Shown here in pieces: positions 53,623 to 62,731 of a DNA stretch of 64,000 nucleotides. The position numbers and the translations under genes were made by a program. The notes under the pieces were generated by a model. It did not search any database. It was not told where the DNA came from and saw only the letters and a list, made by a program, of their open reading frames with translations. The stretch comes from Candidatus Bathyarchaeota archaeon. GTDB lineage: Archaea; Thermoproteota; Bathyarchaeia; 40CM-2-53-6. Every line of letters begins with the position of its first letter. Positions within the stretch are counted from its first letter, which is position 1. The stretch covers positions 20,904 through 84,903 of the forward strand of contig VBBN01000006.1 of NCBI GenBank assembly GCA_005888735.1, read 5' to 3'.

Positions 53623-54561
53623 TCACTTGGTCTTGCTCGATTCGTCTATGATTCTGTTTGCCAGCTCGACACTTTCCTTCAACTGCGCCTGTAGAGTTTG
53701 TGCCCCGATGTGGCAAGTAGTCACGGTCGTCCCATTAGGGAGGCTTATCATCGCCTGCTCCCATTCGTCCACTGGCGGCTCTAGATGGTACACATCCAGG
53801 CCAGCACCAGCAAGCCTTCCTCTTTTCAAGAGTTCTAGCAAAGCGGGTCCATCCACGATGTCTCCTCGCGACGTGTTGACCAAGTAGGAGCCTGGCCTCA
53901 GAAGCCCTAGCCTTTTCACATTTAGTAAATGATGTGTCTGAGGCGTATACGGAACGTGCACTGTGACAATGTCTGACCGTTCTAGAAGGTCCTCGAGAGA
54001 ATCGGCCATCTCCAAGGTCAGGCCAGGGACTCCTCTGGGTGGAACCACGTCATAGCCGAGGACATCTGCTTGGAACCCTGCCGTAAGAATTCGTGCGACC
54101 TCGCCGCCTATCCGCCCCGCACGGCCGATGATGCCCACTTTCTTGCTTTGAAGTTCTTCGCCCATTAACCGGTTCTTGATCCATCGACCAGCTTTCATCT
54201 CCTTGTCTGCGAACGGTATCCTCCTCAACAACGAGAGCATCAATCCGACGGTTAGTTCTGCAACGCTCGTCGAAGGTGCCGCGGGAGTGTTGATGATGGT
54301 GATGCCTTTCTGTTTCGCGGCCTGTGTGTCGATGTTGTCCAGCCCCACTCCTGCGCGGCCAATAATCCTGAGCTTCTTGCCAGCAGCGATAACTGACGAG
54401 TCAACCTTTGTTCTTCCCCGGACGATCAGAACGTCGTAGTCTCCCACCTCTCCGAGGAGCTGGGCCTTCTCTATTCCCGCCTTGTCCTCGACGCTGAAAC
54501 CTTTCTTTCGAAGGAGTGCGATTCCGTCCGGATGGATCTTGTCACAGACGAGAATCTTCAG
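53623..54561 (-). CDS. serA: D-3-phosphoglycerate dehydrogenase, short form, CTG start
   Basis: First enzyme of serine synthesis (or a related D-2-hydroxyacid dehydrogenase). Natural N-terminus KILVCDKIHPDGIALLRKK precedes the first conventional codon (GTG at 54447). It begins with CTG at 54561, three bases after an in-frame TGA-AAG. Then RAGVGLDNID, the NAD motif GIIGRAGRIGGEVAR, VNTSRGDIVD and the catalytic HIGAQT region. 312 residues, without an ACT domain. Odd point: the usual GxGxxG reads GRAGRIG. A GGAG lies 11 bases upstream of the CTG, in the end of the flavoprotein gene. Confidence 0.9.
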   Translation of the reverse strand: MKILVCDKIHPDGIALLRKKGFSVEDKAGIEKAQLLGEVGDYDVLIVRGRTKVDSSVIAAGKKLRIIGRAGVGLDNIDTQAAKQKGITIINTPAAPSTSVAELTVGLMLSLLRRIPFADKEMKAGRWIKNRLMGEELQSKKVGIIGRAGRIGGEVARILTAGFQADVLGYDVVPPRGVPGLTLEMADSLEDLLERSDIVTVHVPYTPQTHHLLNVKRLGLLRPGSYLVNTSRGDIVDGPALLELLKRGRLAGAGLDVYHLEPPVDEWEQAMISLPNGTTVTTCHIGAQTLQAQLKESVELANRIIDESSKTK

Positions 54562-54568
54562 CTTTCAG

Positions 54569-55966
54569 TCAGCTCCTTGCAGCTTGCAATTCCGAAGGCT
54601 TCCGAGTCGATGACAGCTTCCTCACCAACGCTTGAGCGGCTATAGTCACCGGGTCCCAAACCGGAGCAAGAGGGGGCGAGTAGCATGTCTCAATGTCCGA
54701 AAATGCTTCAACTGTTAAGCCCAAGTGCCCGGCCATCGATGCGAAGTTGGCACGCAGGGTAGCGCCCTCCTCACCGACCAACTGGGCCCCAAGCAGTCTT
54801 CCACTTTGGGGTTCAGCTAGCAATTTCACTGTAAGGTCCTTTCCACCGGGGTAGTATGGGAGGCGGGTTGACCCCGTGACTCTGACCGAGACTGGATGAA
54901 GGCCTAGTTTCTCGGCAAGGACAGTTGTCGGTCCGAATGAGGCAACCTCCAAGTCGAACAGCTTCACCGTGGTGACTCCGGTCGATCCAGGGTACAGAGC
55001 GTTTCCGCCGCCTGCATTTGTTCCTGCCACTGCGGCCTGTCTCACAGCAGTGGTTGAGAGTTGAAACAACACATGTCGCCGAGTCATTCTATCATAGGTT
55101 TCAACGCAATCTCCCGCGGCATACACGTTCTTGGCCGATGTTTGCATCCTCTCATCAGTTCGAATCCCGCCGAATTCTCCAAGGAGTAAGCCACTCTCCT
55201 TTGCGGTCTCGGTATTTGGTCGAACCCTGACAGCAACTATTACCGCTTGCACCGCGTGGTTTTTTCCTGAAATCTGAACGGCCGACACTTTCCCTTTCTC
55301 TCCGAGAATCTTATCCAGGCTTGACGCAAGATAATACTCGACTCCGTGCTCCTGCGCTCTCGCTCGAACCAGCGAGGCCATGTCCGGGTCCAATATTACC
55401 GGAAGTATTTCGGGCACTATTTCGGCCTCGATTACGGAAACACCCCGAAGGAGAAGTGCTTCTGCCATCTCCGATCCTGTTAGCCCAGCACCGATAATCG
55501 CGGCTTTCTTCGCACTTACGGTTGACAGGTGGTTTGCAAGCCCTTCGATATCATCTATCGTCCGAATCGTGAAAACCCCGTCTAACTCTGCTCCAGGGAT
55601 TGACAACTTTCCGGGCCGTGCCCCCGTTCCGAGTATTAGCGAGTCATATTCTAGGGTCTGCTTCGTTCCATCTGATACCTTCGATACTTCGACTTGCTGA
55701 AAATCCGTCTTGATTCTGTTCATTTTCCAGCCCAGTCGCAAGACGACCCTGTTTGTTTGTTCGTAAAACACCTCATCGTATCCCAGAAGAGAATGGGTTT
55801 CAGGGACGACACGGCTAAAAGCATACGGCAGTCCGCAGCGTGAATACTCAGGTAGGTCCTCGTCTCCCACAATAGTGATTCGAGCAGTTCGGTCTGTCTT
55901 TCTGGCATGAAAGGCCGCTGTCGTCCCGGCAACGCCACACCCGACGACGATGATTTGTCGCACCAT
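54569..55966 (-). CDS. Pyridine nucleotide-disulfide oxidoreductase (CoA-disulfide reductase/NADH oxidase type)
   Basis: FAD- and NAD(P)H-dependent enzyme, 465 residues, ATG start. FAD motif VVGCGVAGTTAA, SRCGLPY with the single redox-active cysteine of CoA-disulfide reductases, the NAD motif IIGAGLTGSEMAEAL, and NVYAAGDCVE. The C-terminal dimerisation domain shows SVRVTGSTRLPYYPGG and ends in a long tail. It may keep CoA reduced or act on persulfides. Its end overlaps the serA ribosome-binding region. Confidence 0.9.
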   Translation of the reverse strand: MVRQIIVVGCGVAGTTAAFHARKTDRTARITIVGDEDLPEYSRCGLPYAFSRVVPETHSLLGYDEVFYEQTNRVVLRLGWKMNRIKTDFQQVEVSKVSDGTKQTLEYDSLILGTGARPGKLSIPGAELDGVFTIRTIDDIEGLANHLSTVSAKKAAIIGAGLTGSEMAEALLLRGVSVIEAEIVPEILPVILDPDMASLVRARAQEHGVEYYLASSLDKILGEKGKVSAVQISGKNHAVQAVIVAVRVRPNTETAKESGLLLGEFGGIRTDERMQTSAKNVYAAGDCVETYDRMTRRHVLFQLSTTAVRQAAVAGTNAGGGNALYPGSTGVTTVKLFDLEVASFGPTTVLAEKLGLHPVSVRVTGSTRLPYYPGGKDLTVKLLAEPQSGRLLGAQLVGEEGATLRANFASMAGHLGLTVEAFSDIETCYSPPLAPVWDPVTIAAQALVRKLSSTRKPSELQAARS

Positions 55967-56078
55967 GCAACGGCGAAATCTCTGTTATCCGATAACGGTT
56001 TGCCTAGATTTTGACTGCACTCTCGGTCGAGCGAAAGGTATTAGTTTCCTACTTGGCCTCCGGAACGATGTCCTCTAG

Positions 56079-56873
56079 ATGAACACGAACACTCGAATGA
56101 ACACCTTCCTCCGTGATGGAAAGGGACTATTGCTGGCATACGACCAGGGGTTCGAGCACGGACCCTCTGCTGACTTTGACGATAAGAACATCGATCCCAA
56201 CTATATACTGGACATCGCCTCTAAGGGCGAGTTCACCGGGGTTGTCCTTCACAAGGGCATTGCCGAGAAATATTACAATGGCAGGGTTCCTCTTATTCTG
56301 AAGCTCAATGGCAAAAGCAGCCTTCCGAAAGGAGAGCCGATATCCACTCAGATATGTACTGTCGAGGAGGCAATCAGTCTCGGTGCCAAGGGGGTTGGCT
56401 ACACAATCTACCTGGGAAGCGTCCACGAAAACATAATGCTCCAAGAGTTTGGAGATATCCAGCGCGAAGCTCACGAAGAAGGCGTCCCGGCAATCGCGTG
56501 GATCTATCCTAGGGGTGAGGCTGTCAAAAACGACACGGCCCCTGAGATTGTTGCGTACGCTGCGAGGGCAGGGCTAGAGGTTGGAGCCGATGCTGTGAAA
56601 ATCAAGTACACTGGTGACGCCGGAACGTTCCGCTGGGCGGTAAAAGCGGCAGGTCTCGCTCGAGTATTCATGTCGGGGGGGCCGAAGGCTCCGACCGACG
56701 AGACTTTCCTCTCCCAAGTCAAAGGAGCAATCGACGCAGGCGCTTCGGGACTTGCTGTCGGCAGAAACGTGTGGCAGCACAACGACCCGCTGAAGATGGC
56801 CGCGGCTCTGAAGGAGATAATTTTCGATGGCGGAGAGCTACAGAAAGCACTGCAGCACGTAGTGGCTCAATAA
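56079..56873 (+). CDS. fba: Fructose-bisphosphate aldolase, archaeal class I (DhnA type)
   Basis: Forms or cleaves fructose 1,6-bisphosphate. LLLAYDQGFEHGPS near the N-terminus, AWIYPRGEAV, the Schiff-base lysine in DAVKIKYTGD, and the phosphate-binding FMSGGPKAPTDETF and GLAVGRNVWQH. 264 residues, ATG start. It is followed at 15 bases by fructose-1,6-bisphosphatase and then triosephosphate isomerase, a gluconeogenic set. Confidence 0.95.
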   Translation: MNTNTRMNTFLRDGKGLLLAYDQGFEHGPSADFDDKNIDPNYILDIASKGEFTGVVLHKGIAEKYYNGRVPLILKLNGKSSLPKGEPISTQICTVEEAISLGAKGVGYTIYLGSVHENIMLQEFGDIQREAHEEGVPAIAWIYPRGEAVKNDTAPEIVAYAARAGLEVGADAVKIKYTGDAGTFRWAVKAAGLARVFMSGGPKAPTDETFLSQVKGAIDAGASGLAVGRNVWQHNDPLKMAAALKEIIFDGGELQKALQHVVAQ

Positions 56874-56887
56874 AGAAGCAAGCTAGG

Positions 56888-57811
56888 TTGCCGGTTCGCA
56901 CTCTCGCCGACGTGCTTCACGGGGAAGACCAAAACTTCCGCAAGCTCGTCTCGCTACTCTCAGAGCTTAGCTTCCAGATCGTCGCGGAGATCCCCAGATC
57001 GCTAGGAACAACCGAAGGAGTCAATATCTACGGAGAGACCCAGACAGCAATTGACGTATGGTCCAACGAGCTCCTAACCAAGAAACTCATCAAGAGCGGG
57101 CTCGTAAACCAAGTGGCATCGGAGGAATTGGACGAACCCCTTCAAGGCGTGCACGGAGAGTTTGCGGTTGTTTTGGACCCTTTGGACGGGTCTTCCAACT
57201 TGAAGACAGACAACCTCGTAGGGACAATCGTAGGGATCTATCATGACACGAAGCTCCCCGCCAAAGGCCGCGATCTTTTGTCCGCGCTCTACTTCCTTTA
57301 CGGACCCTACGTGGAAGCAGTCTTAGCACTAAAAGACGCGACCTACATATCGGTAGGAGCCGGTAAAGGCTCAGGCTACGAGAGGTTTCTTACGAGTGGC
57401 GACCCTCATAGGCTCCCCGGAAAAGGCTCGATATATGGAATAGGTGGCTCCAAGAGGAAGTGGATACCCGAGCTGAAAGAGTTCGTCGAATCACTCGAGA
57501 CGAGGAAACTCAAGATGCGCTACGGAGGATCGTTCGTCGGTGACTACAACCAGGTCCTTCTGAACGGGGGCTTCTTTGCCTATCCCGAGTTGCTTGACGC
57601 GCCGGAGGGGAAGTACCGTTTGCAATTCGAATCGAACCCTGTCGGATTCATAACCGAGAAAGCTGGCGGGAAGGCAAGCACAGGACGAGGAGCCGTTCTT
57701 GATGTCGAGCCAACAAGCATCGCTCAGAGAGTCCCGACCTATCTTGGCAACAAAGACTTAGTCCTGGAGTACGAGGACTTGCTCAAGAAGCAAGGTACAA
57801 CAGAACGTTAG
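56888..57811 (+). CDS. fbp: Fructose-1,6-bisphosphatase, class I
   Basis: Hydrolyses fructose 1,6-bisphosphate in gluconeogenesis. The lithium-sensitive phosphatase motif DPLDGSSN is at about 97-104 with SEELDEP before it (metal ligands); GGSFVGDYNQVLLNGGFF and EKAGGKASTGRG follow. The open frame begins upstream inside fba, but the TTG at 56888 gives a natural 307-residue protein. Many archaea use a bifunctional class V aldolase/phosphatase instead, so a eubacterial-type class I enzyme next to an archaeal aldolase is worth noting. Confidence 0.92.
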   Translation: MPVRTLADVLHGEDQNFRKLVSLLSELSFQIVAEIPRSLGTTEGVNIYGETQTAIDVWSNELLTKKLIKSGLVNQVASEELDEPLQGVHGEFAVVLDPLDGSSNLKTDNLVGTIVGIYHDTKLPAKGRDLLSALYFLYGPYVEAVLALKDATYISVGAGKGSGYERFLTSGDPHRLPGKGSIYGIGGSKRKWIPELKEFVESLETRKLKMRYGGSFVGDYNQVLLNGGFFAYPELLDAPEGKYRLQFESNPVGFITEKAGGKASTGRGAVLDVEPTSIAQRVPTYLGNKDLVLEYEDLLKKQGTTER

Positions 57812-57823
57812 CGCGTTTCTGGA

Positions 57824-58531
57824 GTGAAGGCGAACTTGAACCAAAATCATCCTTTGCTAGTTGTGAACTTCAAAACCTACCTTGAGGCAACCGGCAAGAA
57901 GAGCGTAGACCTGGCTAGGGCAGCTGAGGGAGCATCTAGGGAGAGAGGAGTGATTATCGCGGTTGCCGTACAGTTCACGGACATCAAGCCGGTTTCAGAG
58001 GCCGTCGAAATTCCAGTCTTCAGCCAGCACATCGACCCGATAAGACCGGGAGCCCAGACGGGACACATACTGGCTGAAGCAGTCAAAGCGGCCGGGGCCG
58101 ACGGGACAATGCTGAACCACTCTGAGAGGAGGCTGAAAGTCTCGGAGATTGAAGAGGCGATAGAGATAGCGAGAGGGTCCGGCCTGCGGACGCTAGTATG
58201 CGCAAACACCTCAGGAGTAAGCGCGGCAATCGCTTCCCTCGGGCCTGAAATGATAGCCATAGAGCCCCCAGAGCTAATCGGAACCGGCGTCTCAGTATCA
58301 AAAGCGCAGCCCGAACTGATAACAAGAACAGTCAAGAAGATACGAGATGTAAACGCGTCGACTCAAATACTGTGCGGAGCAGGAGTTGCCAACCCCGGCG
58401 ATGTTGAGAGGGCAATTGAACTCGGTTCCGAGGGCGTGCTGGTGTCTAGCAGCGTGGTCAAGAGCAAAGATCCCGGCAAGCTTCTAGCCGAGATGGCGGA
58501 TGCTGCACTAAAAGGCCGCAAGTTAACCTAA
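57824..58531 (+). CDS. tpiA: Triosephosphate isomerase
   Basis: Interconverts glyceraldehyde 3-phosphate and dihydroxyacetone phosphate. The archaeal short form of 235 residues has VVNFKTYLEATG with the catalytic lysine, MLNHSERR with the histidine, and AIEPPELIGTGVSVS with the glutamate. The GTG start is 12 bases after the fbp stop. It completes the fba-fbp-tpiA set. Confidence 0.95.
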   Translation: MKANLNQNHPLLVVNFKTYLEATGKKSVDLARAAEGASRERGVIIAVAVQFTDIKPVSEAVEIPVFSQHIDPIRPGAQTGHILAEAVKAAGADGTMLNHSERRLKVSEIEEAIEIARGSGLRTLVCANTSGVSAAIASLGPEMIAIEPPELIGTGVSVSKAQPELITRTVKKIRDVNASTQILCGAGVANPGDVERAIELGSEGVLVSSSVVKSKDPGKLLAEMADAALKGRKLT

Positions 58532-58598
58532 CGCCTGCAATTTCACGGCAGTAGAAGGCACAAATGTTGCTTCAGGGCCTCACCTGGGAGGTTCTAGA

Positions 58599-59048
58599 TT
58601 GAAAGCCTTCCAGGCGCTAGCCTACGGGTCTGTCTTATCGACGTATATCTTGATAGTCATAGGCGCTGTGGTTCGCTCTACCCTCTCGGGTGACGCATGC
58701 CCAGACTGGCCGACCTGTAACGGCCAGCTCATTCCCCAGCTAACTGGGAAAGTTCTCATCGAATACATTCACAGATTGTTCACGCTAGTTGTGACAGCGT
58801 TCGTGCTTCTCACGACTTTGACCGCCTGGGTCAGAAACAGGTCTAGCCGGGGGTCCCTGGTCTTTTCGACTGCCAGTTTTCTTGCGCTAGTTGTGCAAAT
58901 AATTCTAGGAATGGTCACTGTCAACACTGCCCTTGACCCTGCCGTTGTGACCGCTCATCTTGCAGTCGCAACAGCAGTTTTCGGGCTTGTTCTTGTTAAC
59001 GCAGTTCTCGTAAGAAATCTCGAAGTTCGAGCCGTCCGACAAGGGTAG
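58599..59048 (+). CDS. ctaA: Heme A synthase half (CtaA-like, four helices)
   Basis: Membrane protein of 149 residues making heme A for the oxidase downstream. IVIGAVVRSTLSGDACPDWPTCNGQLIP carries the paired cysteines (given as SGDACPDWPTC), EYIHRLFTLV the first heme-ligand histidine, and TAHLAVATAVFGL the second. Half-size CtaA proteins are known in archaea. The TTG start follows GGGAGG by a short spacer. After the stop, another frame codes for one hydrophobic helix (LALIGLLIAVLFTGIVSA, 59057-59110) with no start codon, possibly a frameshifted fifth helix. Confidence 0.85.
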   Translation: MKAFQALAYGSVLSTYILIVIGAVVRSTLSGDACPDWPTCNGQLIPQLTGKVLIEYIHRLFTLVVTAFVLLTTLTAWVRNRSSRGSLVFSTASFLALVVQIILGMVTVNTALDPAVVTAHLAVATAVFGLVLVNAVLVRNLEVRAVRQG

Positions 59049-59156
59049 CAAATTTAGCCCTGATTGGTCTGCTTATTGCTGTCCTTTTCACGGGTATAGT
59101 CAGTGCGTAACCTTTTAAAAAAGAGGACCATCGACACCGAGAAATTGAGGTCGTAG

Positions 59157-59855
59157 TTGACAGCTTCCAATACCGCCGACTTGTTCTATCAGCTCTTTAA
59201 CACGTTCACTTTCCTCGCGGTAATAGTCGGAGGAATCGTTCTCGGCCTTATGGCCTACCTAATTGTAAGATTCAGAGGAAGAGATGGGTTCCCAGAACCG
59301 GCGGACGCTCCAACTCTGGGTCACATTCCACCAGCGAGAGGGCATTTGAAAACTGTTGCGATCTCTGTTACTCTCTCAGCAATTGTGCTCGGGGTTCTGA
59401 TTTTCGGGACACTGAACGCCACCGAGGTAATTACCACGGTTCCCTCTGAATGCCGTCCACTACAGTCCTCGCCCTACGGGAGTGCGCACTGTGCGTACAT
59501 CCAGGTAACTGCCTTCAGATTTGGATGGAACTTCACATACCTAAACACGATTTTGGAGGGGCAAACGCTAACGGGGAATCTAACAATCCCATTCGGGACG
59601 AACGTCATCCTACAGATTAGGAGCATGGACACTGGAGGGCGTCAGGGAGTTTTTCATGCCTTCGGCGTCGATGACTTCAAGATAAAGAAAGACGCCATAC
59701 CCGGACTGACTAACACTCTCTGGTTTAGAGCCACCGATTTGGATCCACACACGATCCGATGCTTTGAGTTCTGCGGAATAGGTCACTCGGGAATGACCGG
59801 GAAGGTCAACGTGGTCCAGCCAGGAAGCCTAGGTTGCTCTAGCACGGGCTGCTGA
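59157..59855 (+). CDS. coxB: Cytochrome c oxidase subunit II (CuA)
   Basis: Electron-entry subunit of the aa3-type oxidase. Two transmembrane helices (FLAVIVGGIVLGLMAYLIV; VAISVTLSAIVLGVLIFG) are followed by a cupredoxin domain. The CuA ligands are complete: His167, Cys202, Glu204, Cys206, His210 and Met213 in CFEFCGIGHSGM. An extra cysteine-rich C-terminus (CSSTGC) is unusual. 232 residues, TTG start, 18 bases before subunit I. Confidence 0.95.
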   Translation: MTASNTADLFYQLFNTFTFLAVIVGGIVLGLMAYLIVRFRGRDGFPEPADAPTLGHIPPARGHLKTVAISVTLSAIVLGVLIFGTLNATEVITTVPSECRPLQSSPYGSAHCAYIQVTAFRFGWNFTYLNTILEGQTLTGNLTIPFGTNVILQIRSMDTGGRQGVFHAFGVDDFKIKKDAIPGLTNTLWFRATDLDPHTIRCFEFCGIGHSGMTGKVNVVQPGSLGCSSTGC

Positions 59856-59873
59856 CGGAGTCAACGCCTCACG

Positions 59874-62267
59874 ATGCAAATCAGTGGCCAAGCAGCAAAG
59901 TACTGGCTGTATAGCACTAATCACAAAGATGTAGGAGTACTCTACACAGTAACTTCACTTCTCTTCTTCCTGATCGGAGGAGTCTTAGCTCTCTCTATGA
60001 GAGCTCAACTTGCCAATCCCACGCCTGGCATTCTCCCGACGTCAACGTACAACGAATTTGTTACCATGCATGGATTGCTGATGATTCTCTGGGTCTTGTC
60101 ACCGTTGGCGATAGGGCTTGCTAACTATTTCATTCCCCTACAACTAGGGGCGCGAGACTTAGCCTTTCCTCGTCTAAACGCGCTGAGCTATTGGCTCTAC
60201 CTGTTTGGAGGAGTGGGTATGGTTCTGACATTTTTCGTGGGAGGGGGTCCAAACACTGGTTGGACTCTCTACAATCCACAGACAGCTTGTAGTGACCCCC
60301 TCTGTGCTGGAGCGGGGCTAAATGTTGCTACAGGAGCGTTAGTACTCTTGGTCGCGTCAATAACCCTCGGGTCTGTCAACTTTATCGTAACCATGTTCAA
60401 GATGAGAGCACCAGGCCTCAAGTTCAGCCACTTCTCGATGTTTCCATGGGCTATGCTGGTGACCGTGGTCATGATGCTGTATGCCTTTCCTTCATTCCTA
60501 GCCGGACTAGTGCTTCTGTTCGCTGACAGAACGTTTCCAGCTAGGCTGTCTTACCTTTCCTCGTCTCAGAGTGGAAACATTCCCTCATTGCTCTGGGACG
60601 ATGTCTTCTGGTTCTTCGGTCACCCTGAAGTGTACATTGTCCTTTTTCCTGCGATAGGGGTCATCGGGGAGATACTTCCAACCTTTACTCGTCGACCGTT
60701 GTATGGGGCAAAATACGTTGCCTGGTCAATGATTGCCGCGGCGGTTCTCAGCTTCATCGTTTGGGGTCATCACATGTTCATCACAGGGGTGAGCCCGTTG
60801 AGTACCCAGCTCTTCACAATAACGACAATCGGCGTGTCTCTTCCCTTTGACGTGATTACGATTTCGATGATCGAGACCCTGTACAAGGCGAAGATTAGGA
60901 TGAAAGCCCCCGTACTTTTCGCCATAGGGGCTGTTGCGCTCTTCGTTATAGGCGGAATTACGGGCGTCTTCCTTGCTTCGATCGCTCTTGACCATCAACT
61001 GAGGGGAACTTACTTCGTCGTTGCTCATTTCCACTACATCATGGTTGGAGCGGGGATTCTCGCCCTTATGGGAGGACTCTACTACTGGTTCCCAAAGATG
61101 ACGGGGAGAATGTACAACGAGAGAATTGCGAAATTGCACTTCGCCCTCTCCTTCATTGGGTTCAACGTTCTCTACTTTCCAATGTTCTTCCTTCTCGAAA
61201 TGCCGAGGAGAATCGCATCCTACACGATCAACACCGGGTGGCTCCCCCTGAACCAGATGGCGACCATCGGAGGGTTCATTTTCGGCCTTGCACAACTTCT
61301 CTTGTTTGCCAATCTAGGGAGGAGTCTGAGAAATGGAACCCCCGCAGGCCCTAATCCTTGGGAAGGCTGGACCTTCGAATGGTCAACCTCCTCTCCACCT
61401 CCACCAGAAAATTTCGGAACAATTCCCCGGGTGGCATCTGATGGAACTGTAGACTTCGGAAGTGGACACCGCGGGTCACTGGCAACTGGATTGCCTAACG
61501 GCCACGGTGCCCATCCCTCACATCTCAGCCGATGGCCGATCATCATGGCGCTTGGCGCCTTTCTGTTCCTGCTAGGCCTGACCGTAAGCAGTCCCCCACC
61601 CAACTATTTCCTTCTGGTCCCCGGAGTAGTGGTCGGGGTGTGGGGTCTCACGGGTTACGGAAGAGAGGCTTTCGTTGTTCCGGAGGGTGAGAAAACCGCC
61701 GACTGGCCCTTTGCAGGGATTCCGAGAGCCCGTTTGGGCGTCTGGGTCTTCCTTGCATCGGAAATAATCTTCTTCGGGGTGCTCCTTGGCGCCTACGCGT
61801 TCGTTCGAACCAACGCGGCTACATGGCCGGCGATAAACTCCTTGTTCGAGATTTCGCACGGAGCGACAAACACGTTCATTCTCTTAGCAAGCAGCTTGAC
61901 AGCGGTTCTCGCGCTGGCGTGTGCCAGGCAGGGCTCTAAGTCAGGCCTGGTGGCAAGCCTAGTTGGAACCTTCGCGCTCGGCACCCTGTTTCTCTATAAC
62001 AAGGCAATGGAGTGGCAGCAGCTAGCATCCGCTCCGGTGTCAATATTTGCCAACTTTCCGCTTCCCGCGACCACATATTACATCACCACAGGAGTCCACG
62101 GCGTACATGTCTTTGCTGGGCTTTTGATGATAGGATATCTCATTCCCAACGCGCTCAAGGGCAAGTACTTTGGGCATGGGGAGGAAACAATCCATCACTT
62201 CGGTCTATACTGGCACTTTGTGGACATCGTCTGGATCTTCCTGTTCCCGCTCTTCTATCTCATTTGA
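59874..62267 (+). CDS. coxAC: Cytochrome c oxidase subunit I+III fusion
   Basis: Proton-pumping heme-copper oxidase, 797 residues. Subunit I part: YSTNHKDVGVLY, MHGLLMILWVLSP with the heme a histidine, FFGHPEVYI with the A1-type glutamate and CuB histidine, WGHHMF, and VAHFHYIMVG. Subunit III part from about residue 610: LGVWVFLASEIIFFGVLLGAY, and HGVHVFAGLLMI. Fusion of I and III is common in archaea and Thermus. ATG start. It follows subunit II directly and precedes a subunit IV-like gene. Confidence 0.96.
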   Translation: MQISGQAAKYWLYSTNHKDVGVLYTVTSLLFFLIGGVLALSMRAQLANPTPGILPTSTYNEFVTMHGLLMILWVLSPLAIGLANYFIPLQLGARDLAFPRLNALSYWLYLFGGVGMVLTFFVGGGPNTGWTLYNPQTACSDPLCAGAGLNVATGALVLLVASITLGSVNFIVTMFKMRAPGLKFSHFSMFPWAMLVTVVMMLYAFPSFLAGLVLLFADRTFPARLSYLSSSQSGNIPSLLWDDVFWFFGHPEVYIVLFPAIGVIGEILPTFTRRPLYGAKYVAWSMIAAAVLSFIVWGHHMFITGVSPLSTQLFTITTIGVSLPFDVITISMIETLYKAKIRMKAPVLFAIGAVALFVIGGITGVFLASIALDHQLRGTYFVVAHFHYIMVGAGILALMGGLYYWFPKMTGRMYNERIAKLHFALSFIGFNVLYFPMFFLLEMPRRIASYTINTGWLPLNQMATIGGFIFGLAQLLLFANLGRSLRNGTPAGPNPWEGWTFEWSTSSPPPPENFGTIPRVASDGTVDFGSGHRGSLATGLPNGHGAHPSHLSRWPIIMALGAFLFLLGLTVSSPPPNYFLLVPGVVVGVWGLTGYGREAFVVPEGEKTADWPFAGIPRARLGVWVFLASEIIFFGVLLGAYAFVRTNAATWPAINSLFEISHGATNTFILLASSLTAVLALACARQGSKSGLVASLVGTFALGTLFLYNKAMEWQQLASAPVSIFANFPLPATTYYITTGVHGVHVFAGLLMIGYLIPNALKGKYFGHGEETIHHFGLYWHFVDIVWIFLFPLFYLI

Positions 62268-62278
62268 GGGAGAAAGGG

Positions 62279-62551
62279 TTGAGCGTTCGGGTCTACATTA
62301 TCGTCTTCGCGGTCTTGATCGGGGTTACCGCCGGCGAGCTTGAGCTGATTAATCTCCCGAACCTAGCGAGAGATTTTGTTGTAACGACCTTGATTGGGCT
62401 GGCAGTGGCAAAGGCGGCGCTCGTTGTCCTATTCTTTCAAGAGTTGAAGGACGAGCCGCGGCCCTTGTCGATAGTGTTGGTTGTTGCAGTAGTAATCGTA
62501 ACGGCCCTGCTGTCAGTTAGCTTTCTCCAGCTTCACCCATTCCATACATGA
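62279..62551 (+). CDS. Cytochrome c oxidase subunit IV-like protein
   Basis: A 90-residue, three-helix membrane protein (VYIIVFAVLIGVTAGELELI; FVVTTLIGLAVAKAALVVLFF; IVLVVAVVIVTALLSVSFLQ) in the position and pattern of prokaryotic subunit IV (CyoD/CoxD-like: W/ELxx..K..LVxxFFxxLK). The start is the TTG at 62279, behind GAGGGAG. The frame is open far upstream, but that part lies within coxAC. The 180 bases after it hold no gene. Confidence 0.85.
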   Translation: MSVRVYIIVFAVLIGVTAGELELINLPNLARDFVVTTLIGLAVAKAALVVLFFQELKDEPRPLSIVLVVAVVIVTALLSVSFLQLHPFHT

Positions 62552-62731
62552 CTCCAAAGGGTCCTTCTCTTAGAGATGCAAAGGCGTGGCGGATGCAAAG
62601 ACCCAGCATGTCCGCTTGGTCAACTAGAAAAAAAATTGCTTAGCTGAAAAATTGCGAGGAGTAGAGGATTGACTGTCAAATGAGATAGCCACGAAAAAAG
62701 GGGGTAGCCTGCTGTGCAGGCGAAACCTTGT

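Noticed and set aside
53314..53694. 126-residue plus-strand ORF in the serA/asnS gap
   Set aside because: Covers the hairpin-U7 repeat and runs into serA on the opposite strand; low-complexity Arg/Ser/Gly composition suggests chance.
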